DNA of 64,000 bases from an uncultured bacterium (GTDB lineage: Bacteria > CSSED10-310 > CALFER01), in assembly GCA_937951895.1 (NCBI GenBank), contig CALFER010000103.1, positions 1-64,000 on the forward strand, read 5' to 3'. Under the pieces are notes generated by a model that worked only from the letters and a program-made list of their open reading frames with translations, did no database searches and had not been told where the DNA came from. Below, piece by piece: positions 34,660 to 44,345 of this stretch. The stretch's first letter is position 1. Each line of letters begins with the position of its first letter. The position numbers and the translations under genes are program-made.

Positions 34660-37600
34660 ATGGAATCCTACCGCTCGTCGCTCCTTTTCTCTCATCCGCG
34701 CGGCCGGAACTGGGCGCTGTTTCTGATCGTCTGCATCGGCCTGTTCTTCCGCTTGTACGGAATGAACTGGGGAATGCCGCATTACTTTCATCCCGATGAA
34801 CGGCAGGTGATGTATAAAACTGGAGACATCAGTCTGTCCGACATGAATCCGCACTTCTTTGCCTATGGATCTCTGCCGATTTATCTCCTGAGGGGAACCA
34901 CGGAAGCCGTCGGATGGATGAATCGCAATGTGGTCAATCTCGCGAGCGCAATGAAATTGAGCCCGGACATGATGTCTGACGTTCGGAACTACTTTCCGAA
35001 CATGAATGATCTGAAGCAACGGACGCTCACCGGGCGTTTCCTCTCGGCCATTTTTTCTACCCTGACCATTATCGTCATCTTTCATCTCACACAACTCCTC
35101 TACAATCGTAAGACAGCCCTTCTCGCCGCCCTCCTCTTCGCTCTCACGGTGCTTTCGATCCAGCAGGCACACTTTTACATCGTGGACGGAATTCAGACCT
35201 TTTTCGTCACATGCGCGATTTATTATGCGGTTCGAGCCAGTTTGGGGGAGAGGTATCGCGACTATTACTACTCGGCGTTGTTCATCGGGTTTGCGATGGC
35301 AACTAAATTCAGCAGCTTGCCGATCTATCTCGTATTTGGCTTCGCTCATCTCATCGCCATGCTTGAAAAGCGGCGCAGAAGTCTGTCGCATCAGGTACAC
35401 TGGGGACTTGCTCTGGTGTTTTCCGTCATCGTCATGTCCGTATGCATGCCATATTGGCTGCTCGACCATACTACCTGGCTGCGCGATGTGCGCGAACAGG
35501 CCAACATGGTATCGGGAAAGGTTCGCCTGCCGTATACCATCCAATACGCTCACACGACTCCGTTTCTGTATCTGATCGAAAATATGGTGCTCTGGTCGGT
35601 GGGGATTCCTCTGGGGATAGCCTCCTTCGTCGGATTCGGCTATGCACTCGCACGATTTTTTAAAAAGCCGCTCGATATCGGCAACAGAATCATCTTGATC
35701 TGGGTCGTTCCGTTGTTCATCCTCAACAGCACCTTCGAGGTGAAGTTTCTCCGGTACACGCTGCCGCTTCTGCCTTTTTTCTGCATTTTCGCCGCGAAAT
35801 GGCTGCATGGTATCACCAGGCGGATCGGGCGGGCCTGGGGTACGGCCGCCACTACACTCGTTGTCGGCCTCACCGCTCTCTGGGCACTCGCGTTCCTGAA
35901 CATCTACAATCGAACGGATACTCGGGTCGAGGCATCCAACTGGGTGTACAAGAACATCCCCGCCGGAGCTCGAATCGTACTTGAGAGCGGATGGGACGAT
36001 GCTTTGCCGATCGGCACCGATGAAGGAAACTCTGCGCGCTACGGCGACCAAAAAAAACTCGAGATCTATCAGGAGCCGGACAATGTCCAGAAGGCTGCCA
36101 AGATGGCCGAGACTCTTGCGGAGGGAGACGTCATCATCCTGCCGTCCAAGCGACACTACGGCTCCGTGCTCCGGGTGCCTGACCGGTACCCCATTTCCAA
36201 CAACTTCTACCGCGCGCTCTTTTCCGAAAAACTGGGTTTCAAGTATGCTGCGTCTTTCTCCAATCCCCCACGATTGGGTCGGATGGTGTTTCGGGATGAG
36301 ACTGCCGACGAAAGTTTTTCGGTCTATGAACATCCGAAAGTGGCGGTCTTCGTCAAACAGAGTGTGTTGACCAAGGAGCAGATCCTGACGTATCTCGTTT
36401 CACCGCCTCCTGAGATCAAACAGGTATCGTATGACGATATTCTGACGATGGAGCCGGCGGATCGGATCGGTTCTCGAGTCAGCTTCCCGGTGGCTCGGTG
36501 GATTCTCGCCATCGAGCTTCTCGGTCTTGTCGTATTTCCCCTCATGTTTGTCATCTTCCACCGCTTCCCTCACGCCGGATATCCGCTCGCCAAAGCCGGT
36601 GGACTTCTCGTCATCGGTTATCTGGTATGGTTGATTGCCAGCCTGAGAATCTTCCCGTTTTCTCAGACTCTGATCTGGCTGGTCATCCTACTCGTTGCCG
36701 CAGTGAACGGACTGCTTCTGATGCGCAATCACCGCGAGTTCCGGCGGTTCTGGCGGGAAAGATGGTGGTCGGTTCTCGGGTATGAACTGCTCTTTCTCTC
36801 GGTCCTGACGATTTTCCTGTTGCTGAAGAGCTACAATCCGGACATCTTCTGGAGCGAAAGCTCGATGGACTTCGGTTTCATGAACGCCGTGCTCCGGACA
36901 GATTACTTTCCGCCGATTGACCCATGGATCGAGGGCGAGGGTATCAATTACTACTATTTCGGCCAATATCTCGCCGGCTTCCTCACCAAGTTTACAGGCG
37001 TCGAAGCGAGCTACGGATACAATCTGTTCTTTGCGACGATCCCGACATTTGTCGCTCTCGCGGTTGCCTCGATCGCAATCTCCCTGACCCGCAGAATGTG
37101 GGTCGGATGCCTGGCCGTGATCATCTCGATTCTCGTCGGAAATCTGGACGGGCTGGTACAGATCGTACGGATCGCCGTGAACAACGCCAGGAACACCCCG
37201 TATTGGGATCTTGCACGAGGCGTTGAATGGGTGATGGATCTCTTCTTTATGCTGGGGCGTCCCGCCACCCAATTCCGCTTCTTCCGATCGGCTCATGAGC
37301 TGATCAATCCGACGGTCCATGAATTTCCATTCTGGAGTTACAATTTCATGGATCTGCACGCTCATACGATCGCCACATTCATTGCCACTTTCTGCCTGGC
37401 GCTCGTTTTCGCTTTCTACAGGAATAAAATCAGCCAGAGCGGCATCTTTGGATCCGGAATCACGGCCTGGTGCACCATTCTGGTCGCAGGCATCGGATTC
37501 GGTGCCATGATTCCCACGAACAGCTGGGATTATCCAACCTATCTGCTCTTGGTTCTCCTGATCCTCATGTTCTTCTGGCCGCGTACCGAGAAAAGCGAAT

Positions 37601-40233
37601 CCCGCGAATCAGTCAGCCTTCCGATGGATCCGCTGCCTGAACCGATTTCCGAAGAAGACCCTGCTCCAGTTGCTTCGACACCCGATCCTTTATCTGTTGA
37701 GGAGATCACCCCCGTACCCGAGGCGACCGTGGTGCCTCCGGAATTGGCAGAACCCGAAATCCGGACTCAGCAGATAGCCTGCGAGGAGCCGGTGCCGGCG
37801 CTGGCCGAACCTGTCGAGATTCAGGAGATAACTCCTGAGTTTCCGGGCTCGGAACCGGTCCCCGTCGTGAGTGATGCCGATCGGGCCGAGTCTGATCTGA
37901 TTCCGGAGCAGGTTGAGCTGGAGACCCTTGCGTACGTAGCGGCCGAGGAGCATCCTCAGCCCGCTCCGGTCAAAACCCGACTCCGGATGCGATTCCCCTT
38001 TGCGCTACTCCGGAACGCCGGCTCGAAGGTCATCGGTTTCCTCGGTGCGATACCCCTCAAACGGAATTTCACGCAGATTCTTCTCCCCTGGTTGATTCTG
38101 ATCGGTGTCAGTATTGCGCTGTATTTGCCATATCTGATGCATTTTTCCCGCAATGACATGGGGATCGGATTTCTATTCCAGCACAAACAGACGACGAATT
38201 TTGACGGTTTTTTCACGATGTTCGGCTTCTATCTGTTCATTCTGACCACGATTCTGATCAAGATCTGGATCGGGTATGAACGCGGTCGAGGCCGCTCGCT
38301 GATGCGGGTTCTCGCCATCGGAATCTCGTATGTCGTTGCGTTGATCATCTTGTTGCTCAGCGGTCTTCTATTCATCAAAATCGATTACTCCGTATTTCTG
38401 TACAGTCTGGGGATGATCGGCCTGATCGTGTATCTCGGCTCGAAAGAGTTGCAGGACGGGGATCGGCGGTTTGTCTACCTGATCTCGTTCATGGCGTTCG
38501 CGATTACTGCCGGATGCGAGATCGTCTACATCAAGGATTTCTATCAGGGTGGCGATCATCGCCGGTTCAACACCATCTTCAAATTCTACATGCAGGCTTG
38601 GTTCTTCTTCGCTCTGGCAGCGTCGTACTTCGTCGGTGTCCGGCGCAGGGTCCGGATGTTTGCGGCGACGCGAACCGGGCTGCGGCATCGGCTGGCGGGC
38701 TGGACATGGAATCTTGCATTCCTGTTTTTCCTGGGTTCAGCATCGATCTTCACGGTCATGGGACCGTACGCACGCCGTCATCATGACGAATATGCGCGTG
38801 AAAATCTCCCTCTGACGCTCGATGGGCATGCCTACATGAAAACCGGTCGTCTCCAGGAGGAATACAAAGCGATCGAGTGGCTGAACAGAAATGCCCGTCC
38901 TGATGCGGTGATTCTCGAAGCGACCGGCGCAGACTATCTGTACGAGTTCGGGCGTGTATCTGCGAACACGGGGATCCCGACTGTGCTCGGTTGGTGGAGT
39001 CATGTGGATCAGCGAGAGTATAAACGGGATACCGGGCGAATGAAAAACGCGATCAAGGCGATCTATGACAGTCTCGATATCCCTTCGGTGCTCGAACACC
39101 TCAGAACATATAACGTGAATCTGATATATGTGGGAAAGACCGAGCGGAAGAGTTACTCGGAGGCCGGCTTGAGCAAATTCAGTGAACTCACCGATTATAT
39201 GACTCCGGTTTACGCCAACAGTGAAGTGGTCATCTATCAGGTCAATGACTATGGCATCAATGTCGACTTCGCAAAGGTCGCCTCGGGGAATGACGCCCTT
39301 GCAGCCCTGCAACAGCGGTTGATCCAGGAGGAAGCGGAGCGAGTCGAACAGGAACGACAGACGGAACTCGCCCGGATCGAACAGCTCCGAAACAGTCCTC
39401 CGCGAACGATGTATCAGGGCGGGGAGGGAGAAGCGAGAGGGCAGTTCCGGGAACCCCGATCGCTCGATGTCGACTCCGAAGGATTCGTTTATGTCGCGGA
39501 TTTCCGGAATCATCGCGTGCAGAAGTTCGATAATCTGGGTAACTTCCTTTTTGCATGGGAAAGTCCGGAATCGGAAGAGGTCAAAGGGTTCAACGATCTT
39601 TGTGACCTCGCCGTTGACAATGCCGGTGTTTATGTTCTTGACACCTTCAACAATCGGATCCAGAAGTACGATCATGATGGTCAGTACATCGGCGAATGGC
39701 GCAATGCCGACGGCGCTTTCTTCTATCCGCGAGGATTGGCCGCAGACGGGAACGGCTTCCTGTATGTCGCGGATTCAGGCCGCAACCGGATCGTCAAACT
39801 CACCAATGAGGGCAGGTTCGTCAAAAGCATCGGCACACTGGGAAAGGAAGCCTCCCAGTTTGTCGAACCGATCGGCATCTGTGTGAACAAGGGCGAGGTG
39901 TTCGTGAATGATGCGAAGAACCGGCGTGTTCAGGTGTTCGATGCGGATCTGAATTACCTCAGAGAGTGGGTTGTGGACGGTTGGGATGGAAATGTGTTCG
40001 TCGAACCCTATGTCGTCGTCGATCATCAGGACCAGGTCTGGATTTCCGATCCCAATGCCCATCGGCTGTTGGTCACGGATCGAATGGGAACGCTGCTGAA
40101 AACGGTCGATCAGCGCCCGGATGGACGCCGTTTGACGCTCCCCATGGGTCTGGCGGTTCTGCCGGATGGATCCATACTGGTCGTTGAAACCCATCGCCAC
40201 ATGATCACAAAGATTCCGAATCCACCCCGGTAG
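34660..40233 (+). CDS. Giant fusion: GT39/PMT domain + DUF2298 + six-bladed NHL, 1857 aa
   Basis: Domain order: residues 1-~570 GT39/PMT_2-type transferase ('YFHPDERQVMY' with Asp46-Glu47 in the first outer loop); ~610-1560 a full DUF2298 domain ('NPDIFWSESSMDFGFM', 'YFPPIDPWIEGEGINYYYFG', 'HEFPFWSYNFMDLHAH', 'EATGADYLYEFGRVSANTG'). The DUF2298 domain is interrupted at ~976-1110 by a Pro/Glu/Val-rich low-complexity insert in a cytoplasmic or outer loop. A charged helix follows at ~1535-1575, then six NHL repeats at ~1584-1857. GGGGAGGG precedes the start; the gene follows the previous one by 4 bases. It combines in one chain what the two upstream genes hold separately. The last 29 bases overlap the opposing gene. 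Probable role: extracytoplasmic sugar transfer from a lipid donor; inference. Confidence 0.85.
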   Translation: MESYRSSLLFSHPRGRNWALFLIVCIGLFFRLYGMNWGMPHYFHPDERQVMYKTGDISLSDMNPHFFAYGSLPIYLLRGTTEAVGWMNRNVVNLASAMKLSPDMMSDVRNYFPNMNDLKQRTLTGRFLSAIFSTLTIIVIFHLTQLLYNRKTALLAALLFALTVLSIQQAHFYIVDGIQTFFVTCAIYYAVRASLGERYRDYYYSALFIGFAMATKFSSLPIYLVFGFAHLIAMLEKRRRSLSHQVHWGLALVFSVIVMSVCMPYWLLDHTTWLRDVREQANMVSGKVRLPYTIQYAHTTPFLYLIENMVLWSVGIPLGIASFVGFGYALARFFKKPLDIGNRIILIWVVPLFILNSTFEVKFLRYTLPLLPFFCIFAAKWLHGITRRIGRAWGTAATTLVVGLTALWALAFLNIYNRTDTRVEASNWVYKNIPAGARIVLESGWDDALPIGTDEGNSARYGDQKKLEIYQEPDNVQKAAKMAETLAEGDVIILPSKRHYGSVLRVPDRYPISNNFYRALFSEKLGFKYAASFSNPPRLGRMVFRDETADESFSVYEHPKVAVFVKQSVLTKEQILTYLVSPPPEIKQVSYDDILTMEPADRIGSRVSFPVARWILAIELLGLVVFPLMFVIFHRFPHAGYPLAKAGGLLVIGYLVWLIASLRIFPFSQTLIWLVILLVAAVNGLLLMRNHREFRRFWRERWWSVLGYELLFLSVLTIFLLLKSYNPDIFWSESSMDFGFMNAVLRTDYFPPIDPWIEGEGINYYYFGQYLAGFLTKFTGVEASYGYNLFFATIPTFVALAVASIAISLTRRMWVGCLAVIISILVGNLDGLVQIVRIAVNNARNTPYWDLARGVEWVMDLFFMLGRPATQFRFFRSAHELINPTVHEFPFWSYNFMDLHAHTIATFIATFCLALVFAFYRNKISQSGIFGSGITAWCTILVAGIGFGAMIPTNSWDYPTYLLLVLLILMFFWPRTEKSESRESVSLPMDPLPEPISEEDPAPVASTPDPLSVEEITPVPEATVVPPELAEPEIRTQQIACEEPVPALAEPVEIQEITPEFPGSEPVPVVSDADRAESDLIPEQVELETLAYVAAEEHPQPAPVKTRLRMRFPFALLRNAGSKVIGFLGAIPLKRNFTQILLPWLILIGVSIALYLPYLMHFSRNDMGIGFLFQHKQTTNFDGFFTMFGFYLFILTTILIKIWIGYERGRGRSLMRVLAIGISYVVALIILLLSGLLFIKIDYSVFLYSLGMIGLIVYLGSKELQDGDRRFVYLISFMAFAITAGCEIVYIKDFYQGGDHRRFNTIFKFYMQAWFFFALAASYFVGVRRRVRMFAATRTGLRHRLAGWTWNLAFLFFLGSASIFTVMGPYARRHHDEYARENLPLTLDGHAYMKTGRLQEEYKAIEWLNRNARPDAVILEATGADYLYEFGRVSANTGIPTVLGWWSHVDQREYKRDTGRMKNAIKAIYDSLDIPSVLEHLRTYNVNLIYVGKTERKSYSEAGLSKFSELTDYMTPVYANSEVVIYQVNDYGINVDFAKVASGNDALAALQQRLIQEEAERVEQERQTELARIEQLRNSPPRTMYQGGEGEARGQFREPRSLDVDSEGFVYVADFRNHRVQKFDNLGNFLFAWESPESEEVKGFNDLCDLAVDNAGVYVLDTFNNRIQKYDHDGQYIGEWRNADGAFFYPRGLAADGNGFLYVADSGRNRIVKLTNEGRFVKSIGTLGKEASQFVEPIGICVNKGEVFVNDAKNRRVQVFDADLNYLREWVVDGWDGNVFVEPYVVVDHQDQVWISDPNAHRLLVTDRMGTLLKTVDQRPDGRRLTLPMGLAVLPDGSILVVETHRHMITKIPNPPR

Positions 40234-43189
40234 CGCGATCACCGTTCCTGTTTTCGACATCCGGATCGGACGACTCATTCCATAAACGCCGAACCTTATC
40301 GGCAGGAACAACATACGTGAAGTAAATCGGTTCGATCCCCAGTCTTTTATCGCGGAACACCGTTTGCTCACCATCCGGTTGCGCGTCACGGATCGCCTCA
40401 AAAACAGGGTCATTCTTGTGATGACTCTCGAGAATGAACGCGAGTCCTTTCCCTTCGGGCACGGGGGTTCTTAAAATTCGATGCAGGTTTTTCATCAGAG
40501 CATCATCCGAGACGACCTCGATGACTTCGCCGTTCGTAATCCCGAAAATGTCTCCCGGGATTCCGTAACAGAGGAACTTGGGCGTGTCGATAAAGTGTGC
40601 CTGGGAGATATAAATCTGGTTGTCCTTCGCGAGTTCTGCGGCTGTCATGCCGATCTGGGTGTTCTTGCAAGCGTATCCGTACTGGGCGAAGTAATTGGTC
40701 CCAAGCCTCACGAAATAAAAGTGACTTTCGAAACTCATGATCGCGAGCACGCTCATGGCAAGCATGGAATTCTGAAGCAGACTCGGGGCCCTGCGCGGCA
40801 AAAGTCTCAGCATACTGACAATCCCGGCTGCGGCGAAAAGAGCGATCGCGAGGGGACTCATGATCGCCCGGGCAGCGTCAGGTTCCGATAAGACGGCCGG
40901 CAGAATGCCGAAACCGAATATCATCAATGTCGTGAACGATCCGCGATTGAAGCCGTGACGGAGGTGGATCGCACTGCCGATCAACGCGAAAAAGGCCAGT
41001 ATACGAGTGATGATCGGCCAGTCGTTGTTGAAGAAATTGCCGACTTTGGCCTTGTAGGTGAAAACCAATAGATTGCGATAGATATTGTCGAACAGCGGGG
41101 CGAGAGATCCGGATTCCTGGATTTTTTTGCCGACAAACAGAAAGTTGGATCGTGCCATGAATGTCGAGTAGTTGTGGTACGCATAGAAGGCCAGAGGCGT
41201 GAAGAACAGGATCGCGAACACGAGAAACAGCAGCAGTCCCCACCAGTTCTTCCGCATGAACCGTCGGTGTTCAATCCAGGTGAAGAGGCCGATGATGATC
41301 ATCAGGATCGGGATGCCCCTGAAAGAAAAATACGTGTTCAACCCGATACCGAGCGATGATCCGGCGGCGATGTACCAGAGGAGTTTCCGGTACCAGCGTG
41401 AGGCGTCGACGGCGAGATAGAAGAAACCGAGTGTCAGCAGAAGATATAAAGGAGCCTGGACGGCCCGGTATCCGGTCCGGGAAAAAACGATATTCCATGC
41501 GGTTGCAGAAAAAACAAACGCTGTGATGCATGCGAAACGCCCGCCGAACAGCTTCCTGGTGAACAGGAACAAGGCGGGTACTGTCAGGCTGCTGATCACC
41601 AGGCAGGGAAGAAGCAATGTCGTGCGGCTGATACCGAATAACTTGAAGCTCAGTGCCACGAGATAGAAATACATTGTTTCTTTGCCCCAGGCCTGATCGG
41701 TGAACGGACTGAACGGCTCTTTCCCGTCCAGAAACAGCCTCGCAAAGGTGCCGTTCCATGCCGCGTCATTGTTGATGCCCCAGGGGATGTCGGCAAAACG
41801 GTAAACCCGCACCAGCACGGTGACGCCCAACAGCAGCAACGATCCGATGATCATGCGCTTTCGGGTCATCCTCCGAGAATCTATACGAAAGGACTCGTCA
41901 TGTGTCCTCGGCAACTCCTGCAGGAAGATCAGAACCAGTCCCGCCACGGCGATTATCGAAGCAATTCCCGGTTTATCAATTGAATACATCCACAGCGAAA
42001 CTCCGATTGCGATCGATCCCAGGATGAACAGCGCCAGAAGCGTCTTGGGATAACCGGACAGCATCCGGATTTGTCGTTGAATCTTCGAAGGTTCTCGGGC
42101 CTTTTCCAATTCCGGAGCCTGGCGCGGTCGTGCGCGGAGTTTCCGGGTCAGCGCGATTATGACGATGATCAGGGCGATGATATCCAGAATGATACGGGCG
42201 ATTGAGAGAAGTCGATGCAGAGCAGACTGTTTCGCGGGTGTCGGCGCCGTCAACGGTGAGGGATTGGTGTATTTGACGACCCGATGGTTCAACGAATCCG
42301 AGATGTACAGGGACTGACTGTCGTCGAGCAGAATTCCAGTCGGATAGAACAGTTCCTCCGGCCCTCCTCCTTTTTTCCCGAATCGACTGTAAACCGAGCC
42401 ATCGGCGTTCAGGACAAGAATGTGGTTGTGCTGGGGCACCGTCAGATAGATTTTTCCATCCGCTCCGATCGACAGGAATGATTCGTTGAACGCTTCCCCT
42501 GCGAGGTCCGGGATTGGGAAGATATTGAGTACCTGTCCGCCTGGTCCGAGAACTTTCAGACGATGATTCCCGGTATCGGCGACATAGAGATTGCCGTCGG
42601 GGCCGATGGCCAGACCGACCGGATCATGAAACTGCTCCCGTGCGGTTCCTTTGGATCCCCAGGTTGCCAGAAGTTTTCCGGACGCGTTGAATACCTTGAT
42701 GTTGTGCTGGCTGGTATTCGCGACATAGACCTTGGCGTTCGAGTCGATCGCTATGCCTCGCGGCGCGTAGAAATCCGTCCCGGAAGCCCAGTTCAGTTGC
42801 CATTCTCCGTTCGCGAGACATTTCTGGATCCTGTGATTCCAGGTGTCGACGACGTACAGGTTCCCTTCCGAGTCCATCACGGCGTCCGTCGGATCGTTCA
42901 ATTCACCCGGACCGTTTCCCTTGCTTCCCCATGACTGGAGTGCTTTTCCGTTTCGATCGATCTGTTGAATCCGGTAATTTCTGAAATCCGTAACGATGAG
43001 TGTTTGATCCGGTCCGGCATGGATCCCCCGGGGTTCCTGAAACTCGCCCGGTTCGGATCCGGCTGCACCGATCTGCTGCAACTGCCGGTTCTGGACTTTA
43101 CGAAGCTCCGGGTTGGATGAACATGCGCAGAGAATGACGATCAGCAGTCCTATGGAGGCGTTTCGCAGCGGTGTCTTCATCCCCTTCAT
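40205..43189 (-). CDS. Lipobox-NHL-GT39 membrane protein (reversed domain order), 994 aa
   Basis: The N-terminus 'LLIVILCACSS' ends in a lipobox-like Cys. Residues ~38-311 are six NHL repeats ('DSEGNLYVVDTWNHRIQ', 'GPDGNLYVADTGNHRL'). Three helices follow (~330-430). A GT39/PMT_2-type polytopic domain then runs from ~455, with 'WGINNDAAWNG' (Asp475) where relatives have Asp-Glu. A soluble C-terminal part of ~130 residues closes the chain. The propeller would be outside the membrane, as in the other two NHL proteins, but here it precedes the transferase. The start at 43189 overlaps the upstream GT2 stop (ATGA), so the pair is coupled: the GT2 probably makes the lipid-sugar donor. Confidence 0.82.
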   Translation of the reverse strand: MKGMKTPLRNASIGLLIVILCACSSNPELRKVQNRQLQQIGAAGSEPGEFQEPRGIHAGPDQTLIVTDFRNYRIQQIDRNGKALQSWGSKGNGPGELNDPTDAVMDSEGNLYVVDTWNHRIQKCLANGEWQLNWASGTDFYAPRGIAIDSNAKVYVANTSQHNIKVFNASGKLLATWGSKGTAREQFHDPVGLAIGPDGNLYVADTGNHRLKVLGPGGQVLNIFPIPDLAGEAFNESFLSIGADGKIYLTVPQHNHILVLNADGSVYSRFGKKGGGPEELFYPTGILLDDSQSLYISDSLNHRVVKYTNPSPLTAPTPAKQSALHRLLSIARIILDIIALIIVIIALTRKLRARPRQAPELEKAREPSKIQRQIRMLSGYPKTLLALFILGSIAIGVSLWMYSIDKPGIASIIAVAGLVLIFLQELPRTHDESFRIDSRRMTRKRMIIGSLLLLGVTVLVRVYRFADIPWGINNDAAWNGTFARLFLDGKEPFSPFTDQAWGKETMYFYLVALSFKLFGISRTTLLLPCLVISSLTVPALFLFTRKLFGGRFACITAFVFSATAWNIVFSRTGYRAVQAPLYLLLTLGFFYLAVDASRWYRKLLWYIAAGSSLGIGLNTYFSFRGIPILMIIIGLFTWIEHRRFMRKNWWGLLLFLVFAILFFTPLAFYAYHNYSTFMARSNFLFVGKKIQESGSLAPLFDNIYRNLLVFTYKAKVGNFFNNDWPIITRILAFFALIGSAIHLRHGFNRGSFTTLMIFGFGILPAVLSEPDAARAIMSPLAIALFAAAGIVSMLRLLPRRAPSLLQNSMLAMSVLAIMSFESHFYFVRLGTNYFAQYGYACKNTQIGMTAAELAKDNQIYISQAHFIDTPKFLCYGIPGDIFGITNGEVIEVVSDDALMKNLHRILRTPVPEGKGLAFILESHHKNDPVFEAIRDAQPDGEQTVFRDKRLGIEPIYFTYVVPADKVRRLWNESSDPDVENRNGDRATGVDSESL

Positions 43190-44136
43190 CCCTTGATATC
43201 AATCTCGTCCAGTCGATCGATCACGTCTTCGGTCAGTCTGCGATTGATGGCGAGAAGATCGGCGATCACTCCGATCAGAACAAGGAAAAATCCGAACATC
43301 AGAAACACACTGGAGATGATGAGAGATTGCACCTTGCCGGACGGTTCCGGCCAGGAACTGATGTAGTAATAGACAAACCGGATGAGAAGCCCACCTCCCA
43401 GCACCAGATTCAGAAGACCGGTTCGAACGAACAGTTTGACCGGACTGTAAAGCGCCCAGATTCGAAACATCGTCATGATCTGCCGTGCGATGTATCCGAA
43501 TGCTCCTCGAAACAACCGGCTCGGGCGAACCGGCGGGTTGACCTCCACCGGGATGGACTTCAGGCGCAAGCCGCTTCGGCTTGCCTGAATCAGAGATTCG
43601 ATCGTGTAGGTAAAGTCCGAAACGATTTTGATGCGCCGTGCTGCGCGTCGGCTGTAAGCCCGGAATCCCGATGCCGCATCATCCACCTTGAACCCGGTTA
43701 AAAAGCGAACCATGGCGCTTCCCGTTTTCTGAAGGAGTTTTTTGCTGGTCGAAAAATGCGGAATCCGATGAATCGGTCGACATCCGACCGTGATATCCGC
43801 CGTGTTGTCCAGGATCGGACGGATCAGATCAGCAATAAAACCTGCCTGATACTGATTGTCGGCGTCGGTGTTGACGATGATGTCAGCCTGAAGCTGATAG
43901 ATGCTGTAACGGATTCCCTCTGAAAATGCGCGAGCGAGTCCGAGATGTGAGTTGAGCGGGAGGACGTGATGCACACCGCAATCGTGTGCAACCGATATCG
44001 TGCGATCCGTCGATCCATCATCGATCACCAGAATCTCGATTGAATCGATTCCGTCGATCCGAACCGGAAGGTCGCGGATGGTGCGATCGAGATTGGCTTC
44101 TTCATTGAAGCAGGGGATTTGGATCACGAGTTTCAT
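43186..44136 (-). CDS. GT2 polyprenyl-phosphate glycosyltransferase (DPM1/GtrB-like), 316 aa
   Basis: GT-A fold: 'IQIPCFNEEANLDRTI' at the N-terminus, 'VIDDGSTDRT' (~37), the 'NTDADNQYQ' metal site (~93) and 'DDAASGFRAYSRRAA'. Two transmembrane helices close the C-terminus ('LLNLVLGGGLLIRFVYYY', 'VFLMFGFFLVLIGVIADLL'). This layout is that of enzymes that load a sugar onto undecaprenyl phosphate for use by GT-C transferases. The ATG at 44136 has GAGGG 7 bases upstream; a longer start at 44169 is less likely. Confidence 0.9.
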   Translation of the reverse strand: MKLVIQIPCFNEEANLDRTIRDLPVRIDGIDSIEILVIDDGSTDRTISVAHDCGVHHVLPLNSHLGLARAFSEGIRYSIYQLQADIIVNTDADNQYQAGFIADLIRPILDNTADITVGCRPIHRIPHFSTSKKLLQKTGSAMVRFLTGFKVDDAASGFRAYSRRAARRIKIVSDFTYTIESLIQASRSGLRLKSIPVEVNPPVRPSRLFRGAFGYIARQIMTMFRIWALYSPVKLFVRTGLLNLVLGGGLLIRFVYYYISSWPEPSGKVQSLIISSVFLMFGFFLVLIGVIADLLAINRRLTEDVIDRLDEIDIKG

Positions 44137-44194
44137 CGGGATGCCCTCGGAGTTCCAGTCACGCATCAACGAATCTTCACAATATCATAATGCT

Positions 44195-44217
44195 CGGATT
44201 TTTGCCGTAAAAATCCG
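44195..44217. repeat. Perfect 9-bp inverted repeat between divergent glycosylation operons
   Basis: CGGATTTTT (44195-44203), loop GCCGT, AAAAATCCG (44209-44217). It sits in the 209-base gap between the GT2 gene (minus) and the next GT39 gene (plus), where an operator is expected; as RNA it would also fold. A minus-strand TATGAT (plus 44183-44188) is nearby. I see no strong -35 on either strand. Confidence 0.45.
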
Positions 44218-44345
44218 GAACTCGCAACTCAGGCTCACCGTATTCGGTTCCTGTCGATTGCGAGACAAATGTATGGTACGATATTCGAACGAGCGTTTGG
44301 CTGATTCGCCTCTCGAGGCCATCTAGGACAACAGTGGAGACTCAC

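Noticed and set aside
34624..36333. 569-codon minus-strand ORF
   Set aside because: Antisense to the GT39 part of the giant fusion; hydrophilic His/Arg/Glu-rich translation typical of the complement of a membrane-protein gene.
37587..37990. Low-complexity Pro/Glu stretch as a possible frameshift or assembly error
   Set aside because: The frame is kept on both sides and DUF2298 blocks resume in frame, so it is an inserted linker.
38737..39675. 312-codon minus-strand ORF
   Set aside because: Antisense to the DUF2298-NHL junction of the giant fusion.
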